This document shows, in pieces, positions 46,201-53,601 of a DNA stretch of 64,000 nt. A program made the translations under genes and the position numbers. A model generated the notes under the pieces. That model worked only from the letters and a program-made list of their open reading frames with translations, had not been told where the DNA came from and did no database searches. This DNA comes from Streptomyces aureocirculatus. GTDB taxonomy: Bacteria; Actinomycetota; Actinomycetes; Streptomycetales; Streptomycetaceae. The DNA lies in the NCBI RefSeq assembly GCF_000720475.1, contig NZ_JOAP01000001.1, forward strand, positions 382,988 to 446,987, given 5' to 3'. Position 1 is the first letter of the stretch; the number at the start of each line of letters is the position of its first letter.

Positions 46201-48754
46201 AGTCGACCGGGAGATGCGGCCGAACGCGGCACGCGAGAAAGGCATCGAGCAGGAGGTGGCCTGGTTCCGAGCCAATGCAGATCTCGACGTAGTCATGAGC
46301 CCGTTCAGTCTCATTTCCCGGCGCAACGCCGGCTCGGCGCGCGAGCTGATGAACGGACGGGTGGCGGGCTTGTTCTCCCCTGACGGCGAGTACAAGCGCG
46401 GCGTTCTCGGCGAGATGCGCTTTGTCGTCACGCACATGGCGGTGGACGAGAAGACGAAGATCTACGACGACGAGCAGGTGCGTGCTGGCAAGGGCCGCAA
46501 AGCGTCCTCGCAGCTGGCCTGGGCGCTGCAGTCTCAGGACTGCCCGGCGATCATGCGCGAGTTCTACGGCCACAACAGCGGGGCCGAGTCGAACCTGCGT
46601 GAGTACCTGCTGGTGACCGGCATGGATATGGAGGCTGACGGCACGCTGCGGGTGGTCGGCCAGGCCGAGGGCCTCGACGAGCGCCCCGAGCGCCGGTTCA
46701 TCCCGATGCCCGAGCTGCTGCGCACTCAGCCGCGCAAGGAGGGCCAGCTCCCGGGGCTGAACACCACGGCGATGCGCAAGTCCTTCGGCGGTCTCATCGG
46801 CGACCGCGGCGGCGACATGGAGATCCCGTTCCCGCTCATGTATCCGACCGGTGAGCAGACCGAGACGGTGAGCGCGAGCTCGTGGAAGCTGCCGGTGATG
46901 TCCTCGCATCTGCGCAGTGGCCAGGAGTTCGAGGACGGGTCCTCTGTCACGCACGACTACACCCGCAGTTACCAGGACGTCTTCGTGGAGGCCTGCCGCT
47001 ACCGCTACATGGCCGAGCATCTGGACGGCCAGGGTCTGTCCGCGGAGAAGCGTGCCGAGGTGCGTCGCGGCATGAGCGAGTCGGTCTCGCGCGCTCAGCG
47101 CGCCTTCGAGGCGATCACGACCAACGTGCAGAACCGGGTGTTCACGGGCAAGAATAACATCTTCAAGACCGGGCTGATGGCCTCGCGGCTGACCGACTCG
47201 GCGACGATGGTGTGGACTGCGGACCCGCGGCTGGACGTCGACCAGGTTGCGCTGAGCTCGGTCAAGGCCGAGCAGCTGGGGCTGGCCGAGGGTGACCACG
47301 CGCTGGTGTGGCGTGACCCGGTGCTCCGTGACGCCGGCGTGCGTTACATGCGGGTCGCGATCGACGACCGGCTCACCGGTGCCGCGATCAACCCGGTGAT
47401 GGACGCCTGCTTCGACGGCGACTTCGACGGCGACGCGGTCGCCGTGGTGAAGCTGCACAGCGAGGCCGCCAAGGGGGAAGCCCTGGCGAAGCTCTCGGTG
47501 CCGGCCAACCTGCTGGACACCGGCGTGGTCAAGGGCGACGGCTCGCACCCGCTGGCCATGCAGGTCTCGCTGGACACCCAGGTCGCGCTCTCCAAGGACA
47601 CTGCTCTGGCTGAGGAACTGGAGAGTTCGCGCAGCGAGGCGAACCGGCTCCGGCTGCAAGCGCTCACGGGCGCGGAGTCGCCTGAGGACATCAAGCTCGC
47701 CCAGCAGGTCGTGACGGAGGAGTTGAGCGCGCTGTACCGCCAGGCGCAGCGTGGCGAGTTCGGCGCGGCACTGACGTTCTCGGACCGCGAGGCGCACCTG
47801 CAGAGCGTGCGCGAGGTCTGCGTCGAGACCGGTGCCAAGGGCAGCGAGAAGAAGCTCACCGACTACGCCCGGAACCTGGGCGATGCGCAGGGCACGCCCG
47901 GCATCACGCAGGCCGACCAGGAAGCCTCGATGTTCGCCACGGCGATCAAGGCTCACGGCACCGGCCTGGGCGGCTCGTTCAGCCAGCGTGCCGTGCGCGC
48001 GCTGCGCGGCGAGGACCTCAAGGCCGTCCTGGAGGTCACCTACCCGGTGACCCAGTCGATCCTGCAGGCCAAGCACGACGCCGCCGAGGCCCGGCACAAG
48101 TACGCGATGCTCCAGGGCCCCGGCCGCGAGCTCTGGAGGGGCCGCAGCATCGAACACGTCGGCCCCGGTCAGTGGCGCACGGCATTCCTCGACGGTGAGC
48201 CCGTCCAGGCCACGGCCGAGGAGTGGGAGAAGCAGTTCATCGAGTTCTACGAGTCCAAGGAGGGCTTCGGCGTCACGGTCAACCCGGACTACGTGGCCCG
48301 CGTGGCCAGTTCGCTGGAGGACCCGAAAACCGGGCTCATCCGCAACCTCGAAGAGGATCCGTCGCTGGCCGGCACCGTGATGGACCGGATGGCCTACGGC
48401 GGTGGCTTCGAGGCGCTCGTGCAGGCGGCCAAGAACCGCGAGAGCGTCTACGACGGCGAGAAGAACGAGCAGTTCGCGTCCTCGGGGACCCGGAAGGCCC
48501 GGGCGGAGATGTCCCGGCAGCTCGATCAGCTGGGCTCCACCGAGGCGCAGGGCCAGGACAGCGCAGCGATCGCCGTCGACGACTCGGTGGTCAAGCACGA
48601 CGTGATCTCTCACGACGCGGGGGCCTCCCGTACCCGCAACTCGCACCGCCGTTCTGTGCATGCCGTGGGCGTGGGCACGTCGCGCCCGGTCTACACGCCG
48701 AGCATCGAAATCGATCAGCCGCAGGGCGACGATGACTACGGGATGGGGTACTGA
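43208..48754 (+). CDS. Fused beta/beta-prime multi-subunit-type RNA polymerase (single chain)
   Basis: An 1848-residue protein. The C-terminal two-thirds carries, in order: a beta fork-like segment (PFDRQQMTASTIMQSSEV); the beta double-psi-barrel lysine motif GDKISDLHGNKGVIS with K984 and K992 where cellular beta has its two active-site lysines; beta PFSLISRRNAG (1032 onward); a beta-prime segment VWRDPVLRDAGVRYMRV; the catalytic loop D1405-F-D1407-G-D1409; LSVPANLLD; a bridge-helix-like TGAKGSEKKLTDYARNLG from T1541; and a trigger-loop-like AHGTGLGGSFSQRAV from A1582. Cellular polymerases place these motifs in two proteins totalling ~2500 residues. The N-terminal ~550 residues were not recognised. 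No sigma factor gene is nearby. ATG 43208 follows AGGAGG; the gene has its own gap and promoter-like TAGCCT box. Confidence 0.88.
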   Translation: MKKAHGLRRYFYEYVYYKAVEQAREQTGQVIPVSQAKVIRARVDEILGQRGTALADPRLGVTDCLTVIDQAFAEKVSDYEPQFGDHSPQNERYQQSQREFTRATGVGAPADPKSARLPISPYDPGWSERATVKRAGTALVYLPDETIGRVAGGEVETLADPRRGNMVLWRIDDEGKPFEAGRAMTNDDAAGLTALMDKMSQQEYDQVREWVIDGGRDPQMNRVDRNRFMSRRAVARSAALLEELKAQGVSYKVMRDREPGQIKAKIAGTGMEIRLTDTRQEEYAGARIYDNGTVLRYSTNYRVPGGMAVYSPSPAEAVHLLRFAQGHRIERSDLPGHAAGETGTTHQERGRGRTVVEVPDSYHVDRESMFVVGDYAAPGESGPRPGAKVMLRRDAKNRSLPTFFVDAKPAEAYAKAAVESARENLQAVLGVEDLIARAEAELERTGGHLDAIEPPEYSADSEVAAIQRSYWDVLTGAHSDLLRPGATDEMYQDRLEEIGELQAEEVPEMGNLVYGGTAVEKVRQHAEDVPFELIGTWEAEPHDVDGEWVDQRFNPDRVARYMTSPTGQWSNLDNLASALRRCGISPDEMMGSTFQTTRFKDRLVRFNAERSVPIADHESAFMRRIGATVRESIERNAATVSEILVDEQGVIRWNGEKLRRDGKGVPISGEIGQVFDVGEYGEITTAFASGENALIVPGYEATITAQTPGEAPASVEERTRLRGYEQLMHERIQYQIAGDLIAGRSETGEPSSLNTVYSQLYGTKHPIDFIERATTYHVDESSGETKEHLDEWTAAILQTEARRVRYSNDIKAGSTIYAEYRAQRDRTDPADDNRFDAWRLTGGRNMTVLTGKDRNNAAAPSGYFDPVMTGGATNQGIVRYLTTQAQVDAVGRIVPGDGSVAGQRAPLMTLPELETLRYDPFDRQQMTASTIMQSSEVTHPTGTALMSFGGWTADDPIVVSAEFASEHQIRGAGGHLRDLVVGDKISDLHGNKGVISLVVDREMRPNAAREKGIEQEVAWFRANADLDVVMSPFSLISRRNAGSARELMNGRVAGLFSPDGEYKRGVLGEMRFVVTHMAVDEKTKIYDDEQVRAGKGRKASSQLAWALQSQDCPAIMREFYGHNSGAESNLREYLLVTGMDMEADGTLRVVGQAEGLDERPERRFIPMPELLRTQPRKEGQLPGLNTTAMRKSFGGLIGDRGGDMEIPFPLMYPTGEQTETVSASSWKLPVMSSHLRSGQEFEDGSSVTHDYTRSYQDVFVEACRYRYMAEHLDGQGLSAEKRAEVRRGMSESVSRAQRAFEAITTNVQNRVFTGKNNIFKTGLMASRLTDSATMVWTADPRLDVDQVALSSVKAEQLGLAEGDHALVWRDPVLRDAGVRYMRVAIDDRLTGAAINPVMDACFDGDFDGDAVAVVKLHSEAAKGEALAKLSVPANLLDTGVVKGDGSHPLAMQVSLDTQVALSKDTALAEELESSRSEANRLRLQALTGAESPEDIKLAQQVVTEELSALYRQAQRGEFGAALTFSDREAHLQSVREVCVETGAKGSEKKLTDYARNLGDAQGTPGITQADQEASMFATAIKAHGTGLGGSFSQRAVRALRGEDLKAVLEVTYPVTQSILQAKHDAAEARHKYAMLQGPGRELWRGRSIEHVGPGQWRTAFLDGEPVQATAEEWEKQFIEFYESKEGFGVTVNPDYVARVASSLEDPKTGLIRNLEEDPSLAGTVMDRMAYGGGFEALVQAAKNRESVYDGEKNEQFASSGTRKARAEMSRQLDQLGSTEAQGQDSAAIAVDDSVVKHDVISHDAGASRTRNSHRRSVHAVGVGTSRPVYTPSIEIDQPQGDDDYGMGY

Positions 48755-48755
48755 G

Positions 48756-50495
48756 ATGGCACAGCACAAGGAACCGGGAACGGGCCCTGCGGGCCGCCCG
48801 CGAGCGACCAAAAAGCTTCCCGTTGACGACGATCGGCAGCAGGCGAACGAGCCTCAGGGCACCGCGTATGCCTACTGGGACTCGCGCTCGAACGAGCCGA
48901 TCGACGCCGAGGTGATCGACGAGCCGGGACCGGAGGACGCAGACGGTTCGCGCGCCTGGCGCGAGCGGCTCCGGGTCCGCGCCCGCGGTTTCTTCGGCGC
49001 GAAGACACAGGATCGGATGGCCGACCGCGAGCGCGTGCACGGGATCGACGTCGACCGGGCCGGGGACGAGACCGAGGGCCTGGACCAGCGCGAGCAGCTG
49101 CTCAAGCTCCGGGCGGAGACGCGGCTGGCCGGCGAGAAGTACATGGCCTCGCTGCGTGACTCGAAGCTGCTGGTGCCCGGCTTCAACGACGAGGAACGGA
49201 CGCAGGAGCTCGGCGTCATGCACCACGTCTACATGCAGATGATGGTGCAGTCGTGTCTCAAGCCGCTTTCGCGCGGGGTGAATGCTAACTCGATCATCCA
49301 GGCCGTCGGCATGGTGATGACGATGCGGATGCTTGCCCCGGACTTCAAGACGCAGATGGACAGCTACCTCCAGCCCTTCAAGGACAAGATCCAGGAACGC
49401 ATCGACACCAGGACCCGCGGCATGATCGCCTCTGCCGAGAGCGGCATCGCGCACCGGCAGAGGATCTTCAAGGACGTGCCGAGCGACGCCCGGCACGAGC
49501 GCCTCATCGGCAGCACCGATCCGCGTGACCACCTGACGAAGAAGTGGCGCAAGCGCTTCGACGCCATGCAGCACCGTGAGCGCGGCCACCGGGAGATGTT
49601 CACCCCGGACTCGGCAGCCATGACCGAGGTCGCGCTCACGGAGAACGCCTTCTGGAAGATGCGTGAGCCGGGCGCGGACGCCGGCCTGATCCGCGACAGC
49701 TACCGGGCGATGCGCAAGCGGCTGCACGAGCAGATGCGCGAAGACGGTCTGGAGCGCCAGGAGGTCGTCCAGCGCGCGCGAATGATCATCGGCGCGCGGA
49801 TGGAGTACGAGCCCGAGCTGCGCACGATGTTCAACGGCGTGGCCCACGGCCGGATCGTCAAGGCTCCCGCGCACGAGGAGCGGATCGCAGGCTCCGACCG
49901 GGTCCGCACGGTCTGGAGCGGGGAGTTCGACGACCAGCTGGGTCAGCGTCTGCCCGAGGACGGGATGTTCACGCTGCGCCGGCCCATGGATGCGGACGCC
50001 CACCAGGTCCAGCTCGCCGAGACGATGAAGACCTCGCTGCTCGACGCGCTGGGCCGCGGCGACCAAGAGGGCTACGGGGGCAACATGCTCGGCTACCTGG
50101 TCGGCTTCGCGGCACAGAAGCAGGGCCTGGACACCAGCGGACTGCCCGACACGCTCCAGCACCGCCTGGACCAGTCCGAGGTGATGATCGCGAGCATGGA
50201 CATCGACGGCCTGCCGCCCGAGGAGCAGCAGCGGGTCTACTCCAACGCTTACGTCGACGCGATGGAGGCGGTGAACGAGAAGTACCCGGATCTTGAGGCC
50301 GAGCTGAAGCGGAGCCTCGGGGAGAACTGGCAGCAGACGCTGCAGACGGCGGTCGACGACCCGGGTTCCTTCTTCGAGGAGCAGCGGCTCAAGCCGCGGG
50401 CGCGCCCTACGGGTCCGTCGGCCGAGCAGGAGGCCGGCCCGCAGAACGACGGCCCGAACGCTGAGGCCGATACCGAGAACTACCAGCCCGCCTGA
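48756..50495 (+). CDS. Unknown protein coupled to the RNA polymerase gene
   Basis: A 579-residue soluble protein with a mainly helical, highly charged sequence, a disordered N-terminus (about residues 1-75) and a disordered C-terminus. A Met-rich hydrophobic helix (about 165-190) is the only apolar stretch. No ATPase or nucleic-acid motif is visible. The ATG begins one base after the polymerase stop (TGAGATG), so the two proteins are probably made together and may interact. Confidence 0.65.
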   Translation: MAQHKEPGTGPAGRPRATKKLPVDDDRQQANEPQGTAYAYWDSRSNEPIDAEVIDEPGPEDADGSRAWRERLRVRARGFFGAKTQDRMADRERVHGIDVDRAGDETEGLDQREQLLKLRAETRLAGEKYMASLRDSKLLVPGFNDEERTQELGVMHHVYMQMMVQSCLKPLSRGVNANSIIQAVGMVMTMRMLAPDFKTQMDSYLQPFKDKIQERIDTRTRGMIASAESGIAHRQRIFKDVPSDARHERLIGSTDPRDHLTKKWRKRFDAMQHRERGHREMFTPDSAAMTEVALTENAFWKMREPGADAGLIRDSYRAMRKRLHEQMREDGLERQEVVQRARMIIGARMEYEPELRTMFNGVAHGRIVKAPAHEERIAGSDRVRTVWSGEFDDQLGQRLPEDGMFTLRRPMDADAHQVQLAETMKTSLLDALGRGDQEGYGGNMLGYLVGFAAQKQGLDTSGLPDTLQHRLDQSEVMIASMDIDGLPPEEQQRVYSNAYVDAMEAVNEKYPDLEAELKRSLGENWQQTLQTAVDDPGSFFEEQRLKPRARPTGPSAEQEAGPQNDGPNAEADTENYQPA

Positions 50496-50536
50496 GGGCG
50501 ATCCGAGAACACGAACAAGGAGCAGGAGGAAGGGTC

Positions 50537-50902
50537 ATGGACCAGGAACAGGCTGAGGGACAGCAGACCAGGTTCGGATCGCGTTTCGCGCGGATGTTCG
50601 GCTATGTCACGCCGGAGGACAGGAGCCGATGGGAGCAGATGCGGGCGCAGAACAAGCCGAACGTCAACGCGATCAAGCAGGGCACGAAATCATTGCTGGG
50701 CTCGATGATGGAGTTCGGGGAGCGCAACATCGGCGCGAAGCTCGATGCGGCCCACCGTGTGGCGGCGCAGCAGCGGTTCGAGGAGTCCCACGACAAGGTC
50801 GTGAACCAGCGCCGCAATCCGAACACGCGGAACATCATCGAGTCGGTCGACTACGAGCCCAAGGATGGCCGGGAGGAGATCGAGCCGGATCTGGAGCTCT
50901 AG
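50537..50902 (+). CDS. Small charged protein of unknown function
   Basis: A 121-residue soluble helical protein with an acidic C-terminus, 41 bp downstream of the previous gene and probably in its operon. ATG 50537 has an AGGAGGAAGG ribosome-binding site. No family recognised. Confidence 0.6.
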   Translation: MDQEQAEGQQTRFGSRFARMFGYVTPEDRSRWEQMRAQNKPNVNAIKQGTKSLLGSMMEFGERNIGAKLDAAHRVAAQQRFEESHDKVVNQRRNPNTRNIIESVDYEPKDGREEIEPDLEL

Positions 50903-50977
50903 CCGAATGGGTCACGACAAGCGTAGCGAGCGGCACTCGATGAGCATGTCTCTTCTTCTCGACTCGTAGCTTTCTTC

Positions 50978-50985
50978 GATAGACT
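50978..50985 (+). promoter_or_regulatory. GATAGACT promoter-like box before the HU-like gene
   Basis: An octamer identical to the one at 22166, in an AT-rich gap after the RNA polymerase operon. It lies about 50 bp ahead of the HU-like start codon. No matching -35 hexamer. Confidence 0.55.
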
Positions 50986-51035
50986 GGTCTCTAAGTGAAA
51001 CCGCGGCATGAAGGACGACAGGACAGGGTGTGGGT

Positions 51036-51416
51036 ATGGAGACGACGACGAATCCGCGGGTCAGTAAGCGCGAGTTCATCTCTCGGGTCGCGACTCGCAG
51101 CGGGTTGCCGGTCCGAGTGGTGAACAAGGTGTACGAGTCGCTGCTCGGTGAACTCACGGGCGCGGTCATCTGCGGGGAGACGGTCGTGCTCACGAGCTTC
51201 GGCCGCTTCTACCGACAGGACCACAAGGGCCACAAAGTGCGCTTCGGCAAGAGCAGCGTCGACGACTACGTGGTGCTGAAGTTCTCCGCGTCGAGCACCT
51301 TCAACCGCCGGCTCGGGGGCAACGAGGATGAGATATCACCGGAGACCTACGGGATGATCGATGCCGACGAGTTCGAGAACATCGTTGAGGATCGTGAGCT
51401 ACGGGCCGCATCGTAG
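51036..51416 (+). CDS. HU/IHF-family DNA-binding protein
   Basis: About 126 residues with the HU fold order. N-terminal helices (SKREFISRVATRSGLPVRVV) are followed by the beta-saddle sequence VLTSFGRFYRQDHKGHKVRF and a C-terminal strand/helix with KFSASSTFNRRL. About 30 acidic residues extend beyond the normal HU end. It would bend or coat DNA as a dimer. The start may be ATG 51036 or the in-frame GTG at 51030. Separate from the polymerase operon but adjacent to it. Confidence 0.85.
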   Translation: METTTNPRVSKREFISRVATRSGLPVRVVNKVYESLLGELTGAVICGETVVLTSFGRFYRQDHKGHKVRFGKSSVDDYVVLKFSASSTFNRRLGGNEDEISPETYGMIDADEFENIVEDRELRAAS

Positions 51417-51440
51417 GCAACAAGGAGCCAGCGGAAAAAG

Positions 51441-51476
51441 AGAACCCCCGTGATGCACAGGCATCAGGGGGGTTCT
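51441..51476 (+). terminator. Intrinsic terminator after HU-like gene
   Basis: AGAACCCCC...TGATGC and GCATCA...GGGGGGTTCT form a long stem followed by TTCG. It marks the end of the plus-strand core; everything further right is mostly on the minus strand. Confidence 0.88.
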
Positions 51477-51506
51477 TTCGTGGTGGGACGAGCCCAGTTG
51501 AGAGGC

Positions 51507-51863
51507 TCAGCCGTCGGCAACAGCGAAGATCAGCACGAGCACAATGACCGGGACGATGAGCACGCCAGCCCCGGCGAGAAGGTGCTCCCACCTCAGCGGC
51601 GAGTTGATCCAGCCCATGAAGTCGTTCCACAGGCCGGCGCCGGTGCTCGCGATCGCGACGAAGAAACCGGTGCCCCATCCGATGATGACCGCCAGACTGA
51701 CGCCGCCGATCAGACCGAGAACGATGATGGCACGAGCTTGAACATCGTCCTGAACATGACGCCCCGTCCTACTTCCGGTCCTCAAGGGCAGGTAGTACAG
51801 CCCTATGTGCGGGATGACGAAGGCCGCCAGCGCGATCCAGGCCCGCCCCGGGTCCTCGATCAC
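51507..51863 (-). CDS. Small membrane protein with internal repeat
   Basis: A 118-residue protein with three hydrophobic helices. A segment near the start (EDPGRAWIALAAFVIPHIG) and one near the end (NSPLRWEHLLAGAGVLIVP) look like copies of one unit; the codons just upstream of the GTG start (DFIGW) match the DFMGW that precedes the second unit. This suggests the start may be 5' of the GTG at 51863, or that the gene has been shortened. An in-frame TGA lies about 30 bp upstream. Function unknown. Confidence 0.5.
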   Translation of the reverse strand: MIEDPGRAWIALAAFVIPHIGLYYLPLRTGSRTGRHVQDDVQARAIIVLGLIGGVSLAVIIGWGTGFFVAIASTGAGLWNDFMGWINSPLRWEHLLAGAGVLIVPVIVLVLIFAVADG

Positions 51864-51925
51864 CCAGCCGATGAAGTCTTCTACGAGAAGCCATCAATGG
51901 CCAGCAGGAATAGCGGGATTACAGG

Positions 51926-52438
51926 TCACTCGAACTGGAGGTCAGGCTCGCTCATGGATGGCGTTTCGAAGCTGCTGATCGAGCGCTTTCGGGGTCGTGA
52001 GGGACTCGCGATCGGCTCGCGCTGCGCGGCCAGCTCGGCGAGAGTGAAGCCCACAGGGCGACCGAGGCGCTGGCCCGCCATGTAGTAGGCCTGCCCGTTC
52101 GCGCGTTCACCCAGGGCGAAGATCTCGCGGGTGACGGGCTCACCCGGGCACTGGGGCGCGCGCTCCCGCCAGACGATCCGGTGCGAGGGCTTCGCATTCG
52201 GATCCGCGCCGACGTACGTGGTCTCGCAATCAGAGAGGTCGGGATAACTGGGCATGTATTCCAGCGGGTGCGTGCTCGGCGCGCCCTGCTGGATCCGGCC
52301 CATCTGGTTGAGGGCCACGCGCAGGAGCCGGTCCTCCGGTCCATGAGGGTGCATCACCGCGGCGTCGTGGAGCGTCTGGAGGTCCTGTTTGAGACCGGTT
52401 GTCGGCAGGAGCCGGATGGCAGGCTGACGCTCACTCAT
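51926..52438 (-). CDS. RelE/ParE-like toxin candidate
   Basis: A 170-residue protein. The segment KPSHRIVWRE, followed by TREIFALGERANGQAYYMAG, resembles actinobacterial RelE/ParE-fold toxins, with the basic residues expected for an mRNA interferase. It overlaps the upstream antitoxin-like gene by 8 bp, the arrangement of a type II toxin-antitoxin operon. ATG 52438 was chosen for this overlap. The residues beyond ~140 are a disordered tail. Confidence 0.65.
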   Translation of the reverse strand: MSERQPAIRLLPTTGLKQDLQTLHDAAVMHPHGPEDRLLRVALNQMGRIQQGAPSTHPLEYMPSYPDLSDCETTYVGADPNAKPSHRIVWRERAPQCPGEPVTREIFALGERANGQAYYMAGQRLGRPVGFTLAELAAQREPIASPSRPRKRSISSFETPSMSEPDLQFE

Positions 52439-52838
52439 CACGCTTTTCCTGCTGGGCAGCACGATGCTCATCGGCCCACTGCTGACCGAGCGGGCCGAGG
52501 CTCTCGGCGAGCTCCTCGATGGTCATGCCCGCCTCGCCGGAGGCATCGGGCTCCTGGATGCGGCGGGAGAGCTCGGCCTGGAAAGGAGCCTCAGCGTGGA
52601 CGTGGGCCGCGTGGTCGTACTTCATGAGGCGCACGAACGCGGCGAAAGGGATGATCGCGGCCTCGGGCTTGTTGTCGTCGCCGAAGATCAGCGGCGTGAT
52701 CTCGCCGTGGCGATAACGGTTCAGCATCGTGCCGAGGTCCTCGCGCCTGAGCCGGTCGGTCGGGACGACATTGACGGAGAACTTCGGGAGCTCGGCGCCG
52801 AGAGTGCCGTTGTCGTGAGCATTGCTGTTGTGAGTCAT
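52431..52838 (-). CDS. Phd/YefM-like antitoxin candidate
   Basis: A 135-residue protein. The central region (RLRREDLGTMLNRYRHGEIT, then EAAIIPFAAFVRLMKY) follows the Phd/YefM pattern of a DNA-binding N-terminal fold. The C-terminal part is acidic and helical and would wrap the toxin. It is the first gene of the pair and preceded by an AT-rich promoter region (52839-52930), as expected for autoregulation. Confidence 0.65.
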   Translation of the reverse strand: MTHNSNAHDNGTLGAELPKFSVNVVPTDRLRREDLGTMLNRYRHGEITPLIFGDDNKPEAAIIPFAAFVRLMKYDHAAHVHAEAPFQAELSRRIQEPDASGEAGMTIEELAESLGPLGQQWADEHRAAQQEKRDE

Positions 52839-52969
52839 AGCTTCATCCTAATCAGTCGGGAATGACTTGTCATCGACTCGCATACGACCGTTCTCGCCGA
52901 GTCAATAAGGGCATTAAATGGTCGATCATCCCGCCGTTGAGAGGTGGTGCGGTTAGGAGAAAGAAGAGA

Positions 52970-53010
52970 CCCGCGCCCCAGTGCCGCGTGGTGCGGAGCC
53001 GGGGCGCGGG
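52970..53010 (-). terminator. Intrinsic terminator (minus strand)
   Basis: CCCGCGCCCC and GGGGCGCGGG form a perfect 10-bp stem. Read on the minus strand it is followed by TCTCTTCTTTCTCC, a pyrimidine-rich tail. It ends transcription from the gene at 53122-53472. Confidence 0.75.
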
Positions 53011-53121
53011 CCTTGGTGGATGGACGGTCGTGATTTCAGAAGTTCCCCTCGTCGACTTGCAGGCAAACGAGGCCGGTGAGCGCCACAGGGCCACCGGATG
53101 CGGTGATGACGCGTGTGCGGG

Positions 53122-53472
53122 TCAGCGGGTGGTGTGCCGGGTGATCGCGATGCGGATCGCGGTGATCAGGCGGGCGGTGTCCTCGGCAAGGTCCGGAATC
53201 CCGGCGGGATAGAAGGCGTCACCGGGGAGGTCACCGGCGTAGCCGTCGGGGTAGCAGACGGCGTGCCATCCGGCGTGCTCTGCGGGCGGGTACGCGAGTT
53301 CGCTCTCGTGGGCGCCGCTGGCGGTCACCTGGATGACTCCCCCGCCGGTGCCGAAGGGAAGCTCGACGTAGTCGCTGGCCCTGTCGCCGTCCTCGACGGC
53401 GGTCCATCCTGCTTCCTGCAGGGCGTTGAGCAGGTAGGCGCCCGCGGAGGATGCAGGGTCGGTAACGGTCAC
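53122..53472 (-). CDS. Small acidic protein of unknown function
   Basis: A 116-residue soluble protein from GTG 53472, which has GAAGGAGAC as a good ribosome-binding site. Sequence is globular-looking and Asp/Glu/Gly-rich. No family recognised; small genes of this type are common in actinobacterial accessory DNA. Confidence 0.6.
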   Translation of the reverse strand: MTVTDPASSAGAYLLNALQEAGWTAVEDGDRASDYVELPFGTGGGVIQVTASGAHESELAYPPAEHAGWHAVCYPDGYAGDLPGDAFYPAGIPDLAEDTARLITAIRIAITRHTTR

Positions 53473-53601
53473 GATGTCTCCTTCAGGTCCATAGTGGGTT
53501 GAGCAGGTGCGACCTTGCGTGTGGGCTGGGCAAGCCCCGCAACACGCAGCACCCGGGCGGCGGGAGCCGAGAGCGGGGGCGAGTGTGGATGAGGCGCGGG
53601 C

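Noticed and set aside
44531..48811. 1426-codon open frame on the minus strand opposite the RNA polymerase gene
   Set aside because: It is a shadow of the plus-strand codon pattern in GC-rich DNA. It has no ribosome-binding site and Arg/Val/His/Leu-rich composition, whereas the plus strand carries clear polymerase motifs.
17957..51416. Interpretation as a phage genome
   Set aside because: Lysozyme-like domain, inteins and a polymerase could suggest a phage, but there are no capsid, terminase, portal or tail genes, while relaxase, coupling protein and envelope channel components are present.
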